A stretch of 64,000 nucleotides of DNA from Mumia sp. Pv4-285 (GCF_041320275.1 NZ_CP162023.1:1240001-1304000); one strand, 5' to 3'; shown: positions 27,064 to 36,225, numbered from the stretch's first letter. Numbers and translations: made by a program. Notes: generated by a model not told the origin, from the sequence alone.

Positions 27064-27631
27064 CGTGGTGGTGGGTCCCGACGGTCTGGCCCGTTGTCCG
27101 TGGGGTGCGTCGGCGGCGGAGATGCAGACCTACCACGACACGGAGTGGGGCCGGCCCGTCCGGGACGAGCGAGGTCTCTTCGAGAGGCTCACGCTCGAGG
27201 CGTTCCAGTCCGGGCTCTCGTGGGCGATCGTGCTGCGCAAGCGGCCGCGCTTCCGTGAGGTCTTCGCCGACTTCGACCCGGTGGTCGTCGCGGCGTACGA
27301 CGGTCGCCGTGTCGCCGAGCTGCTCGACGACGCGGGCATCATCCGCAACCGGACGAAGGTCGAGGCGACGATCGCTAACGCGGCCGCCGTGCGAGCGTTC
27401 GAGGGCGGGTTCGCCGACTTCGTGTGGTCGTTCGCCCCGCCGCGCGCGCCACGGCCCGTGACGCTCGCCGACGTCCCCGCCATCACACCGGAGTCCAAGG
27501 CCCTCGCAGCCGGGCTCAAAAAGCGCGGGTTCGTCTTCGTCGGCCCGACGACCGCGTACGCGATGATGCAGGCCACCGGCATGGTCGACGACCACCTGGC
27601 CGAGTGCCACGTGCGGCCGACAGCAGACTGA
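27047..27631 (+). CDS. tag: DNA-3-methyladenine glycosylase I
   Basis: A 194-residue HhH-superfamily glycosylase that removes 3-methyladenine to start base-excision repair. Family markers: C-P-W-G near the N-terminus, Y-H-D-T-E-W-G-R-P, the aromatic/acid cleft around F-Q-S-G-L-S-W, and a C-terminal His-Cys-His set for the structural zinc (H-L-A-E-C-H). I choose GTG 27047 since GAGGAG precedes it; GTG 27056 is also possible. Confidence 0.92.
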   Translation: MTAVSDVVVGPDGLARCPWGASAAEMQTYHDTEWGRPVRDERGLFERLTLEAFQSGLSWAIVLRKRPRFREVFADFDPVVVAAYDGRRVAELLDDAGIIRNRTKVEATIANAAAVRAFEGGFADFVWSFAPPRAPRPVTLADVPAITPESKALAAGLKKRGFVFVGPTTAYAMMQATGMVDDHLAECHVRPTAD

Positions 27632-27646
27632 GCGAGGATCGGCGGC

Positions 27647-28444
27647 ATGCGCACTGCTCATGCCGTCGCCGCCGGCACCCTCGTGGCGGTCGTCTCCGTC
27701 CTCGGGGCACCCGCCGGTGCCGTGTCCCCGACCACCTCGGCCCCCCGGGCGGTCCTGACGGTGCAGGTCGCGACGTCTGCGTCACGTCCCGCCGTGGTCG
27801 AGCGCGTGGTGGTCGGGCACTCCCGCAAAGGTCGGGAGATCGTCGCCTACCGCCTGGGCGATCCCGAAGCGCGCCGATCGGCGGTGGTGATCGCCGCGAT
27901 GCACGGCGACGAGCGCAAGCCGCAGGCGATCCTGCGCAACCTGCGCGACGGCAGCCCGATCAGCGGGCTCGACCTGTGGGTGGTGCCGAACGCCAACCCC
28001 GACGGTGTCGCGCGCAAGGCGCGACGGAACGCTCGCGGCGTGGATCTCAACCGCAACTTCCCGCGGAGGTGGAAGGCGTCCAAGCGCGGGCCGACGTGGT
28101 CGGGGCCGAAGGCGGCGTCGGAGCCGGAGACACGCGCCATGATGCGGTTCCTCCGCAAGGTCGCGCCCGACCAGGTCGTCTCGTTCCACCAGCCGCTCTA
28201 CGGGATCGACACGAGCGGCACCGGCAACCGTCCGCTCGCGCGGAGGTTGGCCAAGCACCTGCGCCTTCCGAAGCGGAGCTTCTCCTGCGGGTCCGGGTGC
28301 CACGGCACGATGTCGCAGTGGTTCAACCACCGGCTCGACGGTCAGCTGGTGACCGTCGAGCTCGGCCGCCGCCCGTCGAAGGCCTACCTGACCCGTACGG
28401 CGCCCAAGGGTCTTCTCAAGGCGCTGGGCGGCACTCGCCCCTGA
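27647..28444 (+). CDS. Secreted M14 zinc carboxypeptidase
   Basis: 265 residues. A signal peptide ends near residue 25 (A-G-A-V). Zinc ligands are H-x-x-E in M-H-G-D-E and the His of S-F-H-Q-P. The catalytic Glu lies in V-T-V-E-L-G, and G-V-D-L-N-R-N-F is the substrate-binding motif of M14 enzymes. It is shorter than digestive carboxypeptidases and resembles MpaA/DacA-type murein peptide amidases. Its likely role is trimming cell-wall or other peptides outside the membrane. Confidence 0.87.
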   Translation: MRTAHAVAAGTLVAVVSVLGAPAGAVSPTTSAPRAVLTVQVATSASRPAVVERVVVGHSRKGREIVAYRLGDPEARRSAVVIAAMHGDERKPQAILRNLRDGSPISGLDLWVVPNANPDGVARKARRNARGVDLNRNFPRRWKASKRGPTWSGPKAASEPETRAMMRFLRKVAPDQVVSFHQPLYGIDTSGTGNRPLARRLAKHLRLPKRSFSCGSGCHGTMSQWFNHRLDGQLVTVELGRRPSKAYLTRTAPKGLLKALGGTRP

Positions 28445-28474
28445 TTCCAGGCCGGACGGGACAGGCCGGCGGCG

Positions 28475-29269
28475 TCAGCGCCCGACGAAGGTGGGCTTCT
28501 CCTTCGCGAGGAACGCGTTGACCGCCGCCCGGTGGTCCTCCGACGCCCCGGTCAGCGCCATCAGCCGTCCCTCGTTCGTGAGAGCCTCGGGCAGGCTGTG
28601 GGTCGCCGAGTAGGCGAGCGCGCGCTTGAGGGACGCGTACGCGAGGGTCGGACCCGCGGCGAGCCGGGTCGCGAGCTCGCGGACGACGTCGGCGAGCTCG
28701 TCGTCGGGCACGACCTGCGTCGCGATCCCGAGCTGCAGCGCCTCGTCGGCCCGGATCGTACGAGGCAGCAGCAGGAGCTCGGTCGCCTTCGGGAAGCCGA
28801 CCAGCCGCTGCAGCGTCCAGGACGCGCCGGTGTCGGCCGACAGCGCGATGCCCGCGAAGGCGAGGTTGAAGCCTGCTGACTCGGCGACGATCCGGAAGTC
28901 TGCTGCGAAGGCCAGCGACGCCCCCGCGCCGGCCGCGATGCCGTTGACCGCGGCGATCACGGGCTTCGGCATCGTCGTGATCGCGAGCACCATCGGGTTG
29001 TAGTGCTCCTCGACGGTGTTGCTCAGAGGAGCGCCCGAGTCGCGCTTCGCGACGAGCTCCTTGAGGTCCTGTCCGGCGCTGAAGGCTCGCCCAGAGCCGG
29101 TCAGGACGACGCACCGCACGGTGTCGTCGGCGGCCGCGTCGTGCAGGTGGTCGCGGAAGGCGACCTTGGTCGCGTCGTCGAACGCGTTGAGGGATTCGGG
29201 CCGTGCCAGGGCGATCGTGGCGACGCCGTCGGCGACCTCGTACGAGACGGGAGCGTGAGGTTCGGTCAT
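28475..29269 (-). CDS. Enoyl-CoA hydratase/isomerase family protein
   Basis: A 264-residue crotonase-fold enzyme. The oxyanion-hole segments are G-R-A-F-S-A-G-Q-D-L and I-A-A-V-N-G-I-A-A-G-A-G. The second catalytic Glu of classical hydratases is replaced in A-L-S-A-D-T-G-A-S-W by Asp, as in PaaG-type isomerases. It therefore fits PaaG-like isomerases or hydratases. ATG 29269 has CAGACT six bases upstream. No other CoA genes adjoin it. Confidence 0.85.
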   Translation of the reverse strand: MTEPHAPVSYEVADGVATIALARPESLNAFDDATKVAFRDHLHDAAADDTVRCVVLTGSGRAFSAGQDLKELVAKRDSGAPLSNTVEEHYNPMVLAITTMPKPVIAAVNGIAAGAGASLAFAADFRIVAESAGFNLAFAGIALSADTGASWTLQRLVGFPKATELLLLPRTIRADEALQLGIATQVVPDDELADVVRELATRLAAGPTLAYASLKRALAYSATHSLPEALTNEGRLMALTGASEDHRAAVNAFLAKEKPTFVGR

Positions 29270-29310
29270 GGCCTCAGTCTGCCGCATTCACTCCTGACGC
29301 CGGCGTGCGC

Positions 29311-29316
29311 GATAAT
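29311..29316 (+). promoter_or_regulatory. Candidate -10 of the DUF3117 operon
   Basis: GATAAT lies 52 bases upstream of the DUF3117 start and TTCACT 18 bases before it may be the -35. This is one of the few consensus-like housekeeping promoters with a real leader in the window. Confidence 0.5.
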
Positions 29317-29368
29317 GGGTGTATTCAAGGTGCACGCGCCCGCGCTGCGCACGGAGGAAGGGGAACGC

Positions 29369-29530
29369 ATGGCGGCCATGAAGCCTCGGACCGGGGACGG
29401 CCCGCTGGAGGTCACCAAAGAGGGACGCTGCATCGTGATGCGGGTTCCGCTCGAAGGTGGCGGACGACTCGTCGTCGAGCTGACCAACGACGAAGCATCC
29501 AACCTCGGCGACGCCCTGAAGGCTGTCTGA
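29369..29530 (+). CDS. DUF3117 protein
   Basis: A 53-residue protein, almost invariant across actinobacteria, starting M-A-A-M-K-P-R-T-G-D-G-P. GGAGGAAGG lies about 9 bases upstream of ATG 29369. The family (Rv1211 in M. tuberculosis) has no certain function. It abuts the next gene, whose GTG follows its stop directly. Confidence 0.92.
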   Translation: MAAMKPRTGDGPLEVTKEGRCIVMRVPLEGGGRLVVELTNDEASNLGDALKAV

Positions 29531-29881
29531 GTGGCCTCGCAGCCCGGTCTGACCGTCCGTTGGTCGCTGCGTGACGCCCCCGTCGACACGCTCGAGCAGC
29601 TGAAGGCCTACGTCCGGGACACCTCCTTCGACCGGTTCTCCGGCATGGAAGGCCTCGCGTACAAGACCTGGCGTGCCCGTGAGGGTGCGTGGTTCGAGGG
29701 CGTGTACGTGTTCGTCGACGATGCCGCTCGTGCTGCCTTCCAGGAGTCGTTCGCGGCCACCGCGGCGACCGCTCCTGGGTCGCAGATCATCGGGAGCGCA
29801 CCGGAGCTGATCGAGGAGTGCGAGGTCGTGGCGATCGCGGAGGGTGCGGCGGGCTTCCGGCCCAGCCCTTCGTACGCCTGA
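29531..29881 (+). CDS. YdhR-like dimeric alpha/beta-barrel protein
   Basis: 116 residues. The middle (G-L-A-Y-K-T-W-R, then G-V-Y-V-F-V-D-D) resembles YdhR, a small putative monooxygenase of the dimeric ferredoxin-like fold. No cofactor residues can be assigned. GTG 29531 follows the DUF3117 stop with no gap, so the two are likely co-translated. Confidence 0.65.
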   Translation: MASQPGLTVRWSLRDAPVDTLEQLKAYVRDTSFDRFSGMEGLAYKTWRAREGAWFEGVYVFVDDAARAAFQESFAATAATAPGSQIIGSAPELIEECEVVAIAEGAAGFRPSPSYA

Positions 29882-29890
29882 TCCATCGGG

Positions 29891-29945
29891 TCCCCGCCGC
29901 GGACCGCCGACCGCCGAAGTCCGGCACGGTGATGCGCGGCGGGGA
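29891..29945. terminator. Bidirectional hairpin
   Basis: A 10-base perfect stem (29891-29900 with 29936-29945) with a 35-base loop lies between the convergent stops at 29881 and 29999. Confidence 0.6.
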
Positions 29946-29998
29946 TCACGTGTGCCCGCCGCCGGGTCGTACGCGACGTGCAGGCGGCACGCGGCTCG

Positions 29999-32176
29999 TC
30001 AGAGCAGCTCGGCGAGCATCGCCGCCGCACGCTCGGCGCCGTCCGTCTCGACCGGTGGCCCCGCCGGCACGGTTCGCAGCTCGGCGAGCAACGCGTCGGC
30101 CAGCAGGTCCGGGTCGGCGGCCTCCTCGTACGCGAGCCGGCGCCCGGCGCCGTACTGGGCGAGCCGCTGCGGCACGTGGACGCTCTGCTCGAAGTGGTGG
30201 CGCAGCGGGACGTAGACGAACGGCACGCGCTGCGCCGCGAGCTCCATGCACGTCGTGAGGCCTCCCTGGACCAGCGCGACGTCGGCGGAGCCGAGGTACC
30301 GGTGCAGGTCCGGCACGAAGCCGCGGACGCGGACCCCACGGCGACGCGGCAGCGCGCCAGGATCGATCCGGGGCCCGGCGACCACGAGGAACCGCAGCCG
30401 GGGCTCCTCGCGGCGCAGCTGCGGCACCGCTTCGAGCACCCGACGGAGCAGCGGCTCACCCACCCCTGAGCCGCCCACGGTGACGACGCACAGCAGCTCG
30501 TCGGGCCCGACCCCCACCGATGCGCGCACGGTGGCCCGGTCCGCCTCGCTCACCGCCTCGAACCCGGTGACGTAGCCGGTGAACGCGAAGTGGTCCTGCG
30601 TCCAGTCGCGGATCCGCGGCAGACCCGGCCCGAACGTCTGCTCGACGACGTCCGCCGGGTTCCCGACGAACAGAGACCGGTCGCGGACGCGCGAGAGACG
30701 GGCCCGCTGCTCCAGCATCTCGGCGTTGTAGTCCGCCGTCAGCGCCGCCTCCGCCGCCCCGCCGTCAGGCATCGGCACCCATCCGACGAAGTCGGTCAGC
30801 CACGCGAACGCGAACCTCTTGAGCTCCGGGTTCTCGTGGAGGTGGTGGTCGACGTCCCACGCCTCGTCGCCCACGACGAGGTCGTACGGCTCGTCGCTCA
30901 CGAGGTCGTCGAACACGCCGAAGTTGGCGACGAGGATCTCGTCCATCCGGCGGATCGCCTGGAAGGCGTGGAGGTCGTGCTCCGCGGCCTCGTCCTCGAA
31001 GTGCGCGCACTCGCTGGCCAGGTAGGCCGATGCGGGATGGACGCGCTCGCCCGCGCGCTGGAGCACCGTGGTCGCGGGCTGCTGCGTCAGCCAGTCGACC
31101 TGGAGGTCAGGGTGCCTCTTGCGAAGCGCGTCGGCGATGGCGAGGTCACGTCGCACGTGGCCGAGGCCGATCGGGGAGGTGAGGAACAGGGCGCGGGGCT
31201 GGCGACGGCGTGCGCGCGTCCACGTCCGTCGAGCAGTGTCGGCCGCATCGGGCCACAGCCGCTCGAGGAAGCCACGCAGCGCGCGGTTGACGGCGACGGG
31301 TTCGCGGGTGTGCGGTGCGTGGCCGCCCCCGACGATGGTGAGCAGTGACCCGCCCATGGCATCGGCGAGGGCCAGGGCCTCGCCGGCCGGACGGATGTGG
31401 TCGTCGTCGCCGTGGACCACGAGCAGAGGCACGTCGGCGTGGATGACGCGCTGGGCGAAACCGGGGTCACGGCACACTGACCGCGCCAGCTCGGTCTCGA
31501 CGAGCCGCTCGGGTCCGATCTCGTGTCCCCAGGCCACGCAGTCCTCGATCTGCTTGGTCGAGTGCGGCTCGATGTACATCTGGCCGAAGAAGAAGCGGAG
31601 GAACGCGTCGTAGTCACCGTGCAGCCAGTGGTGCCGGTTGAACGACTCCCAGCCGACCGGCACCGGCGTACGTCCCTGGTCGGGGTCTTCGGACGGCTCT
31701 GCGCGGTCGGGAGGCTCGGCGAGGAACAGCGCCCGGTCTCGCTGCGGAAGCCCTGGCACCAGCCCCAGGGCGGGGCCGATCGCGACGACCCCGGCGACGC
31801 GTTCGGGCGCCTCGAGCGCGAGGGCCAGCGACCAAGCGACGCCGCAGGAGAACCCCACGACGGCGACCGGATCGGTGTCCGTCGGCCCCCGGCGGGTCGC
31901 GTCGAGCACGGCCTGCGCGTCGGCGACGAACTCCTCGTCGACGTACGCGCGCTCGCCGACGGGTCGGTCCGAGGCGCCCGACCCGCGACCGTCGAAGGTG
32001 ATGACACGGAAGCGTCGCGCGAGGAAGGGCACCTGCGCCTTCCACGAGCGCGACGGGATGATCGACCAGGTCGGCATCAGCAGCACGGTGTGCGGCGCGT
32101 CCCCGAACACCTCGTACGCCACGTGCACGCCGTCGCGCTCGACGACACCGTGGCTGTCGGGTTCCCTGGCTCGCAT
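29999..32176 (-). CDS. Fusion of an alpha/beta-hydrolase and a MurG/GT1-like glycosyltransferase
   Basis: 725 residues in one uninterrupted frame. Residues 1-310 are an alpha/beta-hydrolase with nucleophile Ser110 in G-F-S-C-G, acid Asp257 or 258 in H-G-D-D-D-H, and His286 in G-G-G-H-A-P-H. From about 328 a GT-B glycosyltransferase begins with the G-L-G-H loop (337-340) near its N-terminus and a donor-site region V-Q-G-G-L-T-T-C-M-E-L near 640. The hydrolase could deacylate or activate a substrate that the transferase then glycosylates, or remove a toxic product. ATG 32176 has AAGGAG 11 bases upstream. A methyltransferase gene lies 98 bases upstream on the same strand. It may be natural-product or xenobiotic tailoring, by inference. 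Confidence 0.82.
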   Translation of the reverse strand: MRAREPDSHGVVERDGVHVAYEVFGDAPHTVLLMPTWSIIPSRSWKAQVPFLARRFRVITFDGRGSGASDRPVGERAYVDEEFVADAQAVLDATRRGPTDTDPVAVVGFSCGVAWSLALALEAPERVAGVVAIGPALGLVPGLPQRDRALFLAEPPDRAEPSEDPDQGRTPVPVGWESFNRHHWLHGDYDAFLRFFFGQMYIEPHSTKQIEDCVAWGHEIGPERLVETELARSVCRDPGFAQRVIHADVPLLVVHGDDDHIRPAGEALALADAMGGSLLTIVGGGHAPHTREPVAVNRALRGFLERLWPDAADTARRTWTRARRRQPRALFLTSPIGLGHVRRDLAIADALRKRHPDLQVDWLTQQPATTVLQRAGERVHPASAYLASECAHFEDEAAEHDLHAFQAIRRMDEILVANFGVFDDLVSDEPYDLVVGDEAWDVDHHLHENPELKRFAFAWLTDFVGWVPMPDGGAAEAALTADYNAEMLEQRARLSRVRDRSLFVGNPADVVEQTFGPGLPRIRDWTQDHFAFTGYVTGFEAVSEADRATVRASVGVGPDELLCVVTVGGSGVGEPLLRRVLEAVPQLRREEPRLRFLVVAGPRIDPGALPRRRGVRVRGFVPDLHRYLGSADVALVQGGLTTCMELAAQRVPFVYVPLRHHFEQSVHVPQRLAQYGAGRRLAYEEAADPDLLADALLAELRTVPAGPPVETDGAERAAAMLAELL

Positions 32177-32274
32177 GGAGGTCTTCTCCTTCCGGCGACG
32201 GACCGTTGCCCCCAGTCTGCGCCTGCAGACGGGGGCCCCGGCCCGCCGTTGTCAGTCGTGGCGAACCCAGGTCC

Positions 32275-33351
32275 TCACTTGCGGACCGTGATCACCCGGT
32301 GGAAGGGCGTCTCGGCGACCGAGGCGAACTGCGTGAACCCCGCGGCCGCGGTGATCTCCCGGATCTTCGCGGGCCCGGCCTGCGTACCGATGGCGAGCCC
32401 CACCTCCTGCGAGAGCGAGGCCGGTGTGCACAGCAGCGTCGAGAAGCCGTAGTACGCCCGTCCGACGGGATTGAAGTTGTCCTCGACCCGGTCACCGGCC
32501 ATCGGCTCGACGATCATCCACACGCCGTCGTCGGCCAGTGCGCCGTACACGTGGCGAGCGGCACCGACAGGGTCGCCCATGTCGTGGAGCGCGTCGAACG
32601 TGGTCACCACGTCGTACGCGCCTTCACCGAGCTTCTGCGCCGGCTCCACCGTGAAGCGCGTCCGGTCGGAGACACCGGCGGCCTGGGCGCGTTCGCGGGC
32701 GACGTCGATGGATGCGGCGTGGTAGTCCGACCCGACGAACGTCGAGTTCGGGAACGCCTCGGCCATGAGGATCGTCGATGCGCCGTGGCCGCACCCGATG
32801 TCGGCGACGGCGGCGCCCGAGCGGAGCTTGTCGGCGATGCCCGCCGCCGGCAGCCAGGCGTCCACGAGGTACGCGAGGTAGCTGGGGCGGAAGAACCGCT
32901 CGCAGCCGACGTGCACGTCGCTGTTGTGCTCGTGCCACCCGACACCGGCGGAGTCTCGGGCCGCCTCGACGATGCGGTCGGAGTCGGCGACCGTGCCGAG
33001 CGCGATCTGGAAGAGCCCCGGCAGGAAGGCGGGGCTGGACTCGTCCGTGAGCGCGATCGCGTGCTCGGCCGGCAGGACGTACCGCCCGGTGTCGGCCTCG
33101 TAGCGGACGAACGAGCCCGCGGCCTGCGCGTTGAGCCACTCACGGGCGTACGGCTCCGCCGTACCCGTCCGCTCTGCCAGCTCCGACGGCGTGAGAGCAC
33201 CGCCGTCGGCGAGCGCCCGGTAGTAGCCCAGCTTGTCGCCGAGCACGACCAGGGCGGCGTTGAGCGTCGCCCCGACCTCGTCCACGGCGCGGAAGACGAA
33301 GGCCATCAGGACGCCTTCGTCGATCTGTTCGGTGTCGACCTGTGCGGTCAT
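32275..33351 (-). CDS. SAM-dependent methyltransferase with winged-helix N-domain (Rv2258c-like)
   Basis: 358 residues. Residues 1-100 form a helical/winged-helix dimerisation domain (L-G-Y-Y-R-A-L, then T-P-S-E-L-A-E-R-T). Residues 170-320 are a Rossmann methyltransferase with V-A-D-I-G-C-G-H-G-A-S for SAM binding. The layout matches Rv2258c and plant-type O-methyltransferases. ATG 33351 has GAGGAGGG 5 bases upstream. It is divergent from the LuxR regulator. The acceptor is likely a small molecule. Confidence 0.85.
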   Translation of the reverse strand: MTAQVDTEQIDEGVLMAFVFRAVDEVGATLNAALVVLGDKLGYYRALADGGALTPSELAERTGTAEPYAREWLNAQAAGSFVRYEADTGRYVLPAEHAIALTDESSPAFLPGLFQIALGTVADSDRIVEAARDSAGVGWHEHNSDVHVGCERFFRPSYLAYLVDAWLPAAGIADKLRSGAAVADIGCGHGASTILMAEAFPNSTFVGSDYHAASIDVARERAQAAGVSDRTRFTVEPAQKLGEGAYDVVTTFDALHDMGDPVGAARHVYGALADDGVWMIVEPMAGDRVEDNFNPVGRAYYGFSTLLCTPASLSQEVGLAIGTQAGPAKIREITAAAGFTQFASVAETPFHRVITVRK

Positions 33352-33429
33352 GTCACCCTCCTCGGTGAGTCTGTCTCGTGGTGCCGACGCTAGGAACCGG
33401 CGGTGTCTCGGCGCATCAGGCGACCCCCC

Positions 33430-33445
33430 TGGTTCGTGCGAACCA
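33430..33445. promoter_or_regulatory. Inverted repeat in the methyltransferase/LuxR divergent region
   Basis: TGGTTCG and CGAACCA flank a 2-base centre. It lies 78 bases upstream of the methyltransferase start and 37 bases upstream of the LuxR start, between the two promoters. It is a candidate operator for the adjacent LuxR protein. The half-site order is the reverse of an actinobacterial SOS box. Confidence 0.5.
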
Positions 33446-33482
33446 CGGACTCGTGGCCTGTCCGACGCACTAGATTCGAGGA

Positions 33483-36224
33483 ATGCTCGTCGGACGGGCG
33501 CGGGAGACGGCCGCGATCGCCACGCTGCTGGAGCGGGCGCGAAACGGCACCAGCGGCGCTGCCGTCGTCCTCGGCGAGGCCGGGATCGGCAAGTCGACGG
33601 TGCTCAGCCAGGCCGTGGAGGCCGCACGACCCGACGTGCGGGTGCTCGCGACGTCAGGCGCGGTTCCCGAGCGGGACCTGCCGTTCGCCGGTCTTGCCCA
33701 GCTTCTGCGACCGGTGCTGGGCCACCTCGACACCCTCCCTGACGTGCAGTCCGAGGCACTGGCCCAGGCTTTGGCGCTTCGGCCAGGAGGCGGTGGTTCC
33801 GGGCCGACAGGTCCTGGTGAGCGCTTCGCGATCTCCGCGGCGACGCTCGGGCTGGTGAGCCGGGCGGCCGAGGACCAGCCGCTGCTGCTCCTCGTCGACG
33901 ACCTGCAGCACCTCGACCGGCCGTCCGTCGACGCGATCCTCTTCACCGCCCGCCGGTTGCTCACCGATGCCGTGGCGGTCGTGGTCGCGGCACGGGTGGG
34001 GGAGGGCGTCGACGATCTCGTCACCGGACTGGACCGCATCGAGCTCGGCGGGCTGTCGCGCGAGGAGTGCACCGCTTTGGTGGCACCCCGTGGGCTCACG
34101 TCCACGCAGGTCGAGCGGCTCCACGCGGTCAGCGGCGGCAATCCGCTCGCGGCTCTCGAGATGGCTCGCACGCCGGACCTGCTCGCCCGCGATCCTGGCG
34201 CGATCCCGGTGCCCCGGCTCATCGAGGAGGCGTTCGCCGGCCGGCTCGGCGTCCTGACGCCGCGGGCCCGCACGGCGATGACGGTGGCGGCGTTGGCCGG
34301 CGACGTCGACCTCGCCACGATCGGGCGGGCGTGCGCGGCAGCCGGTAGCGACCTCGGCGACCTCGACGAGGCCGAGAGTGCCGAGCTCGTCGAGGTGGCG
34401 AACGACCGGGTCCGGTTCCTGCACCCCCTCATGCGTGCCTCGCTCGTCCAGGGGACCGAGCCCTCCGTACGCCGGCGGCTGCACCGTACGCTCGCGCACG
34501 CGCTGCCGGAGGGCGACCTCGACAGGCGGGCCCTGCACCTCTCGGCGTCGACGATCGGGCCGGACGCCGAGGCGGTCGCTGTGCTGGACGCGGCGACGGC
34601 ATCGGCGGCGCAGCGGCGCGCGTACGCCGTCGCGTCCGGCTGGGGCGAGCGCGCTGCCCACGCCAGCGACGACCCGGAGGAGCGCGCACGTCGGCTCGTG
34701 GGAGCAGGGGAGCACGCCTGGCTCGGCGGCCTCGCGGATCGCGCCCTCGAGATCTTCGGCGAGGCGGTCGCGAGCGCACCCTCAGAGGCGAACCGCCGGC
34801 GTGCCTTGGCCCTGCGCGGCGTCGTCAGTGCCCGGTGCGGGTCGTTGGTTGAGGCGCGCGACCTGCTCCTCGAGGCGTCGGCCCCGATCGCCGTGGACGA
34901 TCCCGACACCGCGGTCCTGCTGCTGGCCGAGGCCGCGTACGCGTCCGTCTACCTGTGCGACACGGCCGCAGCGCGCACGGTCGTCTCCCGGCTCGATGCC
35001 GTCCACGGCCGGACCGAGCACCCACGCAGCCGGATCATCGGTGATCTCGCCGCCGGCATCGCGCGGGTCATCACCGGCGAGGGCGATGCGGGGACGGCGC
35101 TGATCCGTCGTGCCGTCTCCGCCTCGGGGACCGGCGACCTCGTCGGCGACCCGCGGTGGCGAGCGTGGGTCCTCATCGGACCTATGTGGCTGCGCGAGAC
35201 GGGCGATGCGCGCGCGCTGGTGGAGGCTGTGGTGATCGACGCGCGCGAGCAGGCTGCCGTGGGAACGCTGCCGTTCCTCCTCTTCCACGCCTCGCGCGAC
35301 GACGCGGCCACCGACCGCTGGACCACCGCCGAGGCCGGGTACCAAGAGGCGATCGCCCTCGCTCGCGAGACCGGCCAGCGCACCGACGAGGCGATCGCGC
35401 ACGCCGGGCTGGCGTGGCTGCTGGCCCGTCGCGGGCAAGAGCAGGAGATGCGCGCCGAGGCAGAGGAGGCCGAACGCCAGTGCGTGCGCAGCCGCCTCAA
35501 CTTCGGGAGGACGTGGGTGCGCTTCGCGTGGGGCGACCTCGCGGCGGGGCTCGGCCGGTACGAGACAGCAGTCGGGTGCTATCGCGAGCAGCAGTCGCTC
35601 GTACGCCACTTCGGCGTCGACGACGCGGACCTCTCGGCCGTCCCGGAGCTCGTGGACTGCCTCGTACGCGTCGGAGACCTCGACGGCGCCCGTGCTGAGG
35701 CGGAGGCGTTCGAGCGCCTCGCAGAGGAGAAGGGACAGCCGTGGTCGCGGGCCCGTGCCCACCGCGCCGTCGCCCTGGCGGGGATCGATCCGGACGAGCG
35801 GTACGCCGCGGCACTCCTCGAGCACGCCCGCAGCCCGGACACGTACGAGCGAGCCCGGACGCAGCTGGCATACGGCGCGTTCCTGCGTCGCGCGCGACGA
35901 CGGACCGAGGCGCGGGAGCACCTGCGGGACGCCGTCGCCACGTTCGACCGGCTGACGGCCGTGCCGTGGGCGGAACTGGCCTCGGCCGAGCTCGCCGCGA
36001 GCGGGGAGCGCGTGCAGCGGCGTACGACGGGAGCCGAGCAGCCGCTCACCCCGCAGGAGCTCCAGGTCGCGCGACTGCTGGGAGACGGGCGTACGACCCG
36101 GGAGGCAGCGGCGGCGTTGTTCCTCAGCCCGAAGACCGTCGAGTACCACCTGCGGCACGTCTACATCAAGCTCGGGATCTCCACCCGCAGCGAGCTGGCC
36201 GACCGGCTGGATGACCTCGGCTGA
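33483..36224 (+). CDS. Large ATP-binding LuxR-family (LAL) regulator
   Basis: 913 residues. N-terminal AAA-type ATPase with Walker A G-E-A-G-I-G-K-S-T at 31-39 and Walker B L-L-L-L-V-D-D around residue 140, a long helical TPR-like middle, and a C-terminal LuxR HTH (L-T-P-Q-E-L-Q-V-A-R-L-L, then S-P-K-T-V-E-Y-H-L). LAL regulators activate pathway genes in response to maltotriose-like or unknown inducers. ATG 33483 has TAGATT six bases upstream. Divergence from the methyltransferase suggests it controls that gene and the fusion gene behind it. Only one base separates its stop from the convergent O-methyltransferase stop. Confidence 0.9.
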   Translation: MLVGRARETAAIATLLERARNGTSGAAVVLGEAGIGKSTVLSQAVEAARPDVRVLATSGAVPERDLPFAGLAQLLRPVLGHLDTLPDVQSEALAQALALRPGGGGSGPTGPGERFAISAATLGLVSRAAEDQPLLLLVDDLQHLDRPSVDAILFTARRLLTDAVAVVVAARVGEGVDDLVTGLDRIELGGLSREECTALVAPRGLTSTQVERLHAVSGGNPLAALEMARTPDLLARDPGAIPVPRLIEEAFAGRLGVLTPRARTAMTVAALAGDVDLATIGRACAAAGSDLGDLDEAESAELVEVANDRVRFLHPLMRASLVQGTEPSVRRRLHRTLAHALPEGDLDRRALHLSASTIGPDAEAVAVLDAATASAAQRRAYAVASGWGERAAHASDDPEERARRLVGAGEHAWLGGLADRALEIFGEAVASAPSEANRRRALALRGVVSARCGSLVEARDLLLEASAPIAVDDPDTAVLLLAEAAYASVYLCDTAAARTVVSRLDAVHGRTEHPRSRIIGDLAAGIARVITGEGDAGTALIRRAVSASGTGDLVGDPRWRAWVLIGPMWLRETGDARALVEAVVIDAREQAAVGTLPFLLFHASRDDAATDRWTTAEAGYQEAIALARETGQRTDEAIAHAGLAWLLARRGQEQEMRAEAEEAERQCVRSRLNFGRTWVRFAWGDLAAGLGRYETAVGCYREQQSLVRHFGVDDADLSAVPELVDCLVRVGDLDGARAEAEAFERLAEEKGQPWSRARAHRAVALAGIDPDERYAAALLEHARSPDTYERARTQLAYGAFLRRARRRTEAREHLRDAVATFDRLTAVPWAELASAELAASGERVQRRTTGAEQPLTPQELQVARLLGDGRTTREAAAALFLSPKTVEYHLRHVYIKLGISTRSELADRLDDLG

Positions 36225-36225
36225 A

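Noticed and set aside
33430-33445. SOS (LexA) box
   Set aside because: The half-sites read TGGTTCG then CGAACCA, the reverse order of the actinobacterial SOS box CGAAC-N4-GTTCG.
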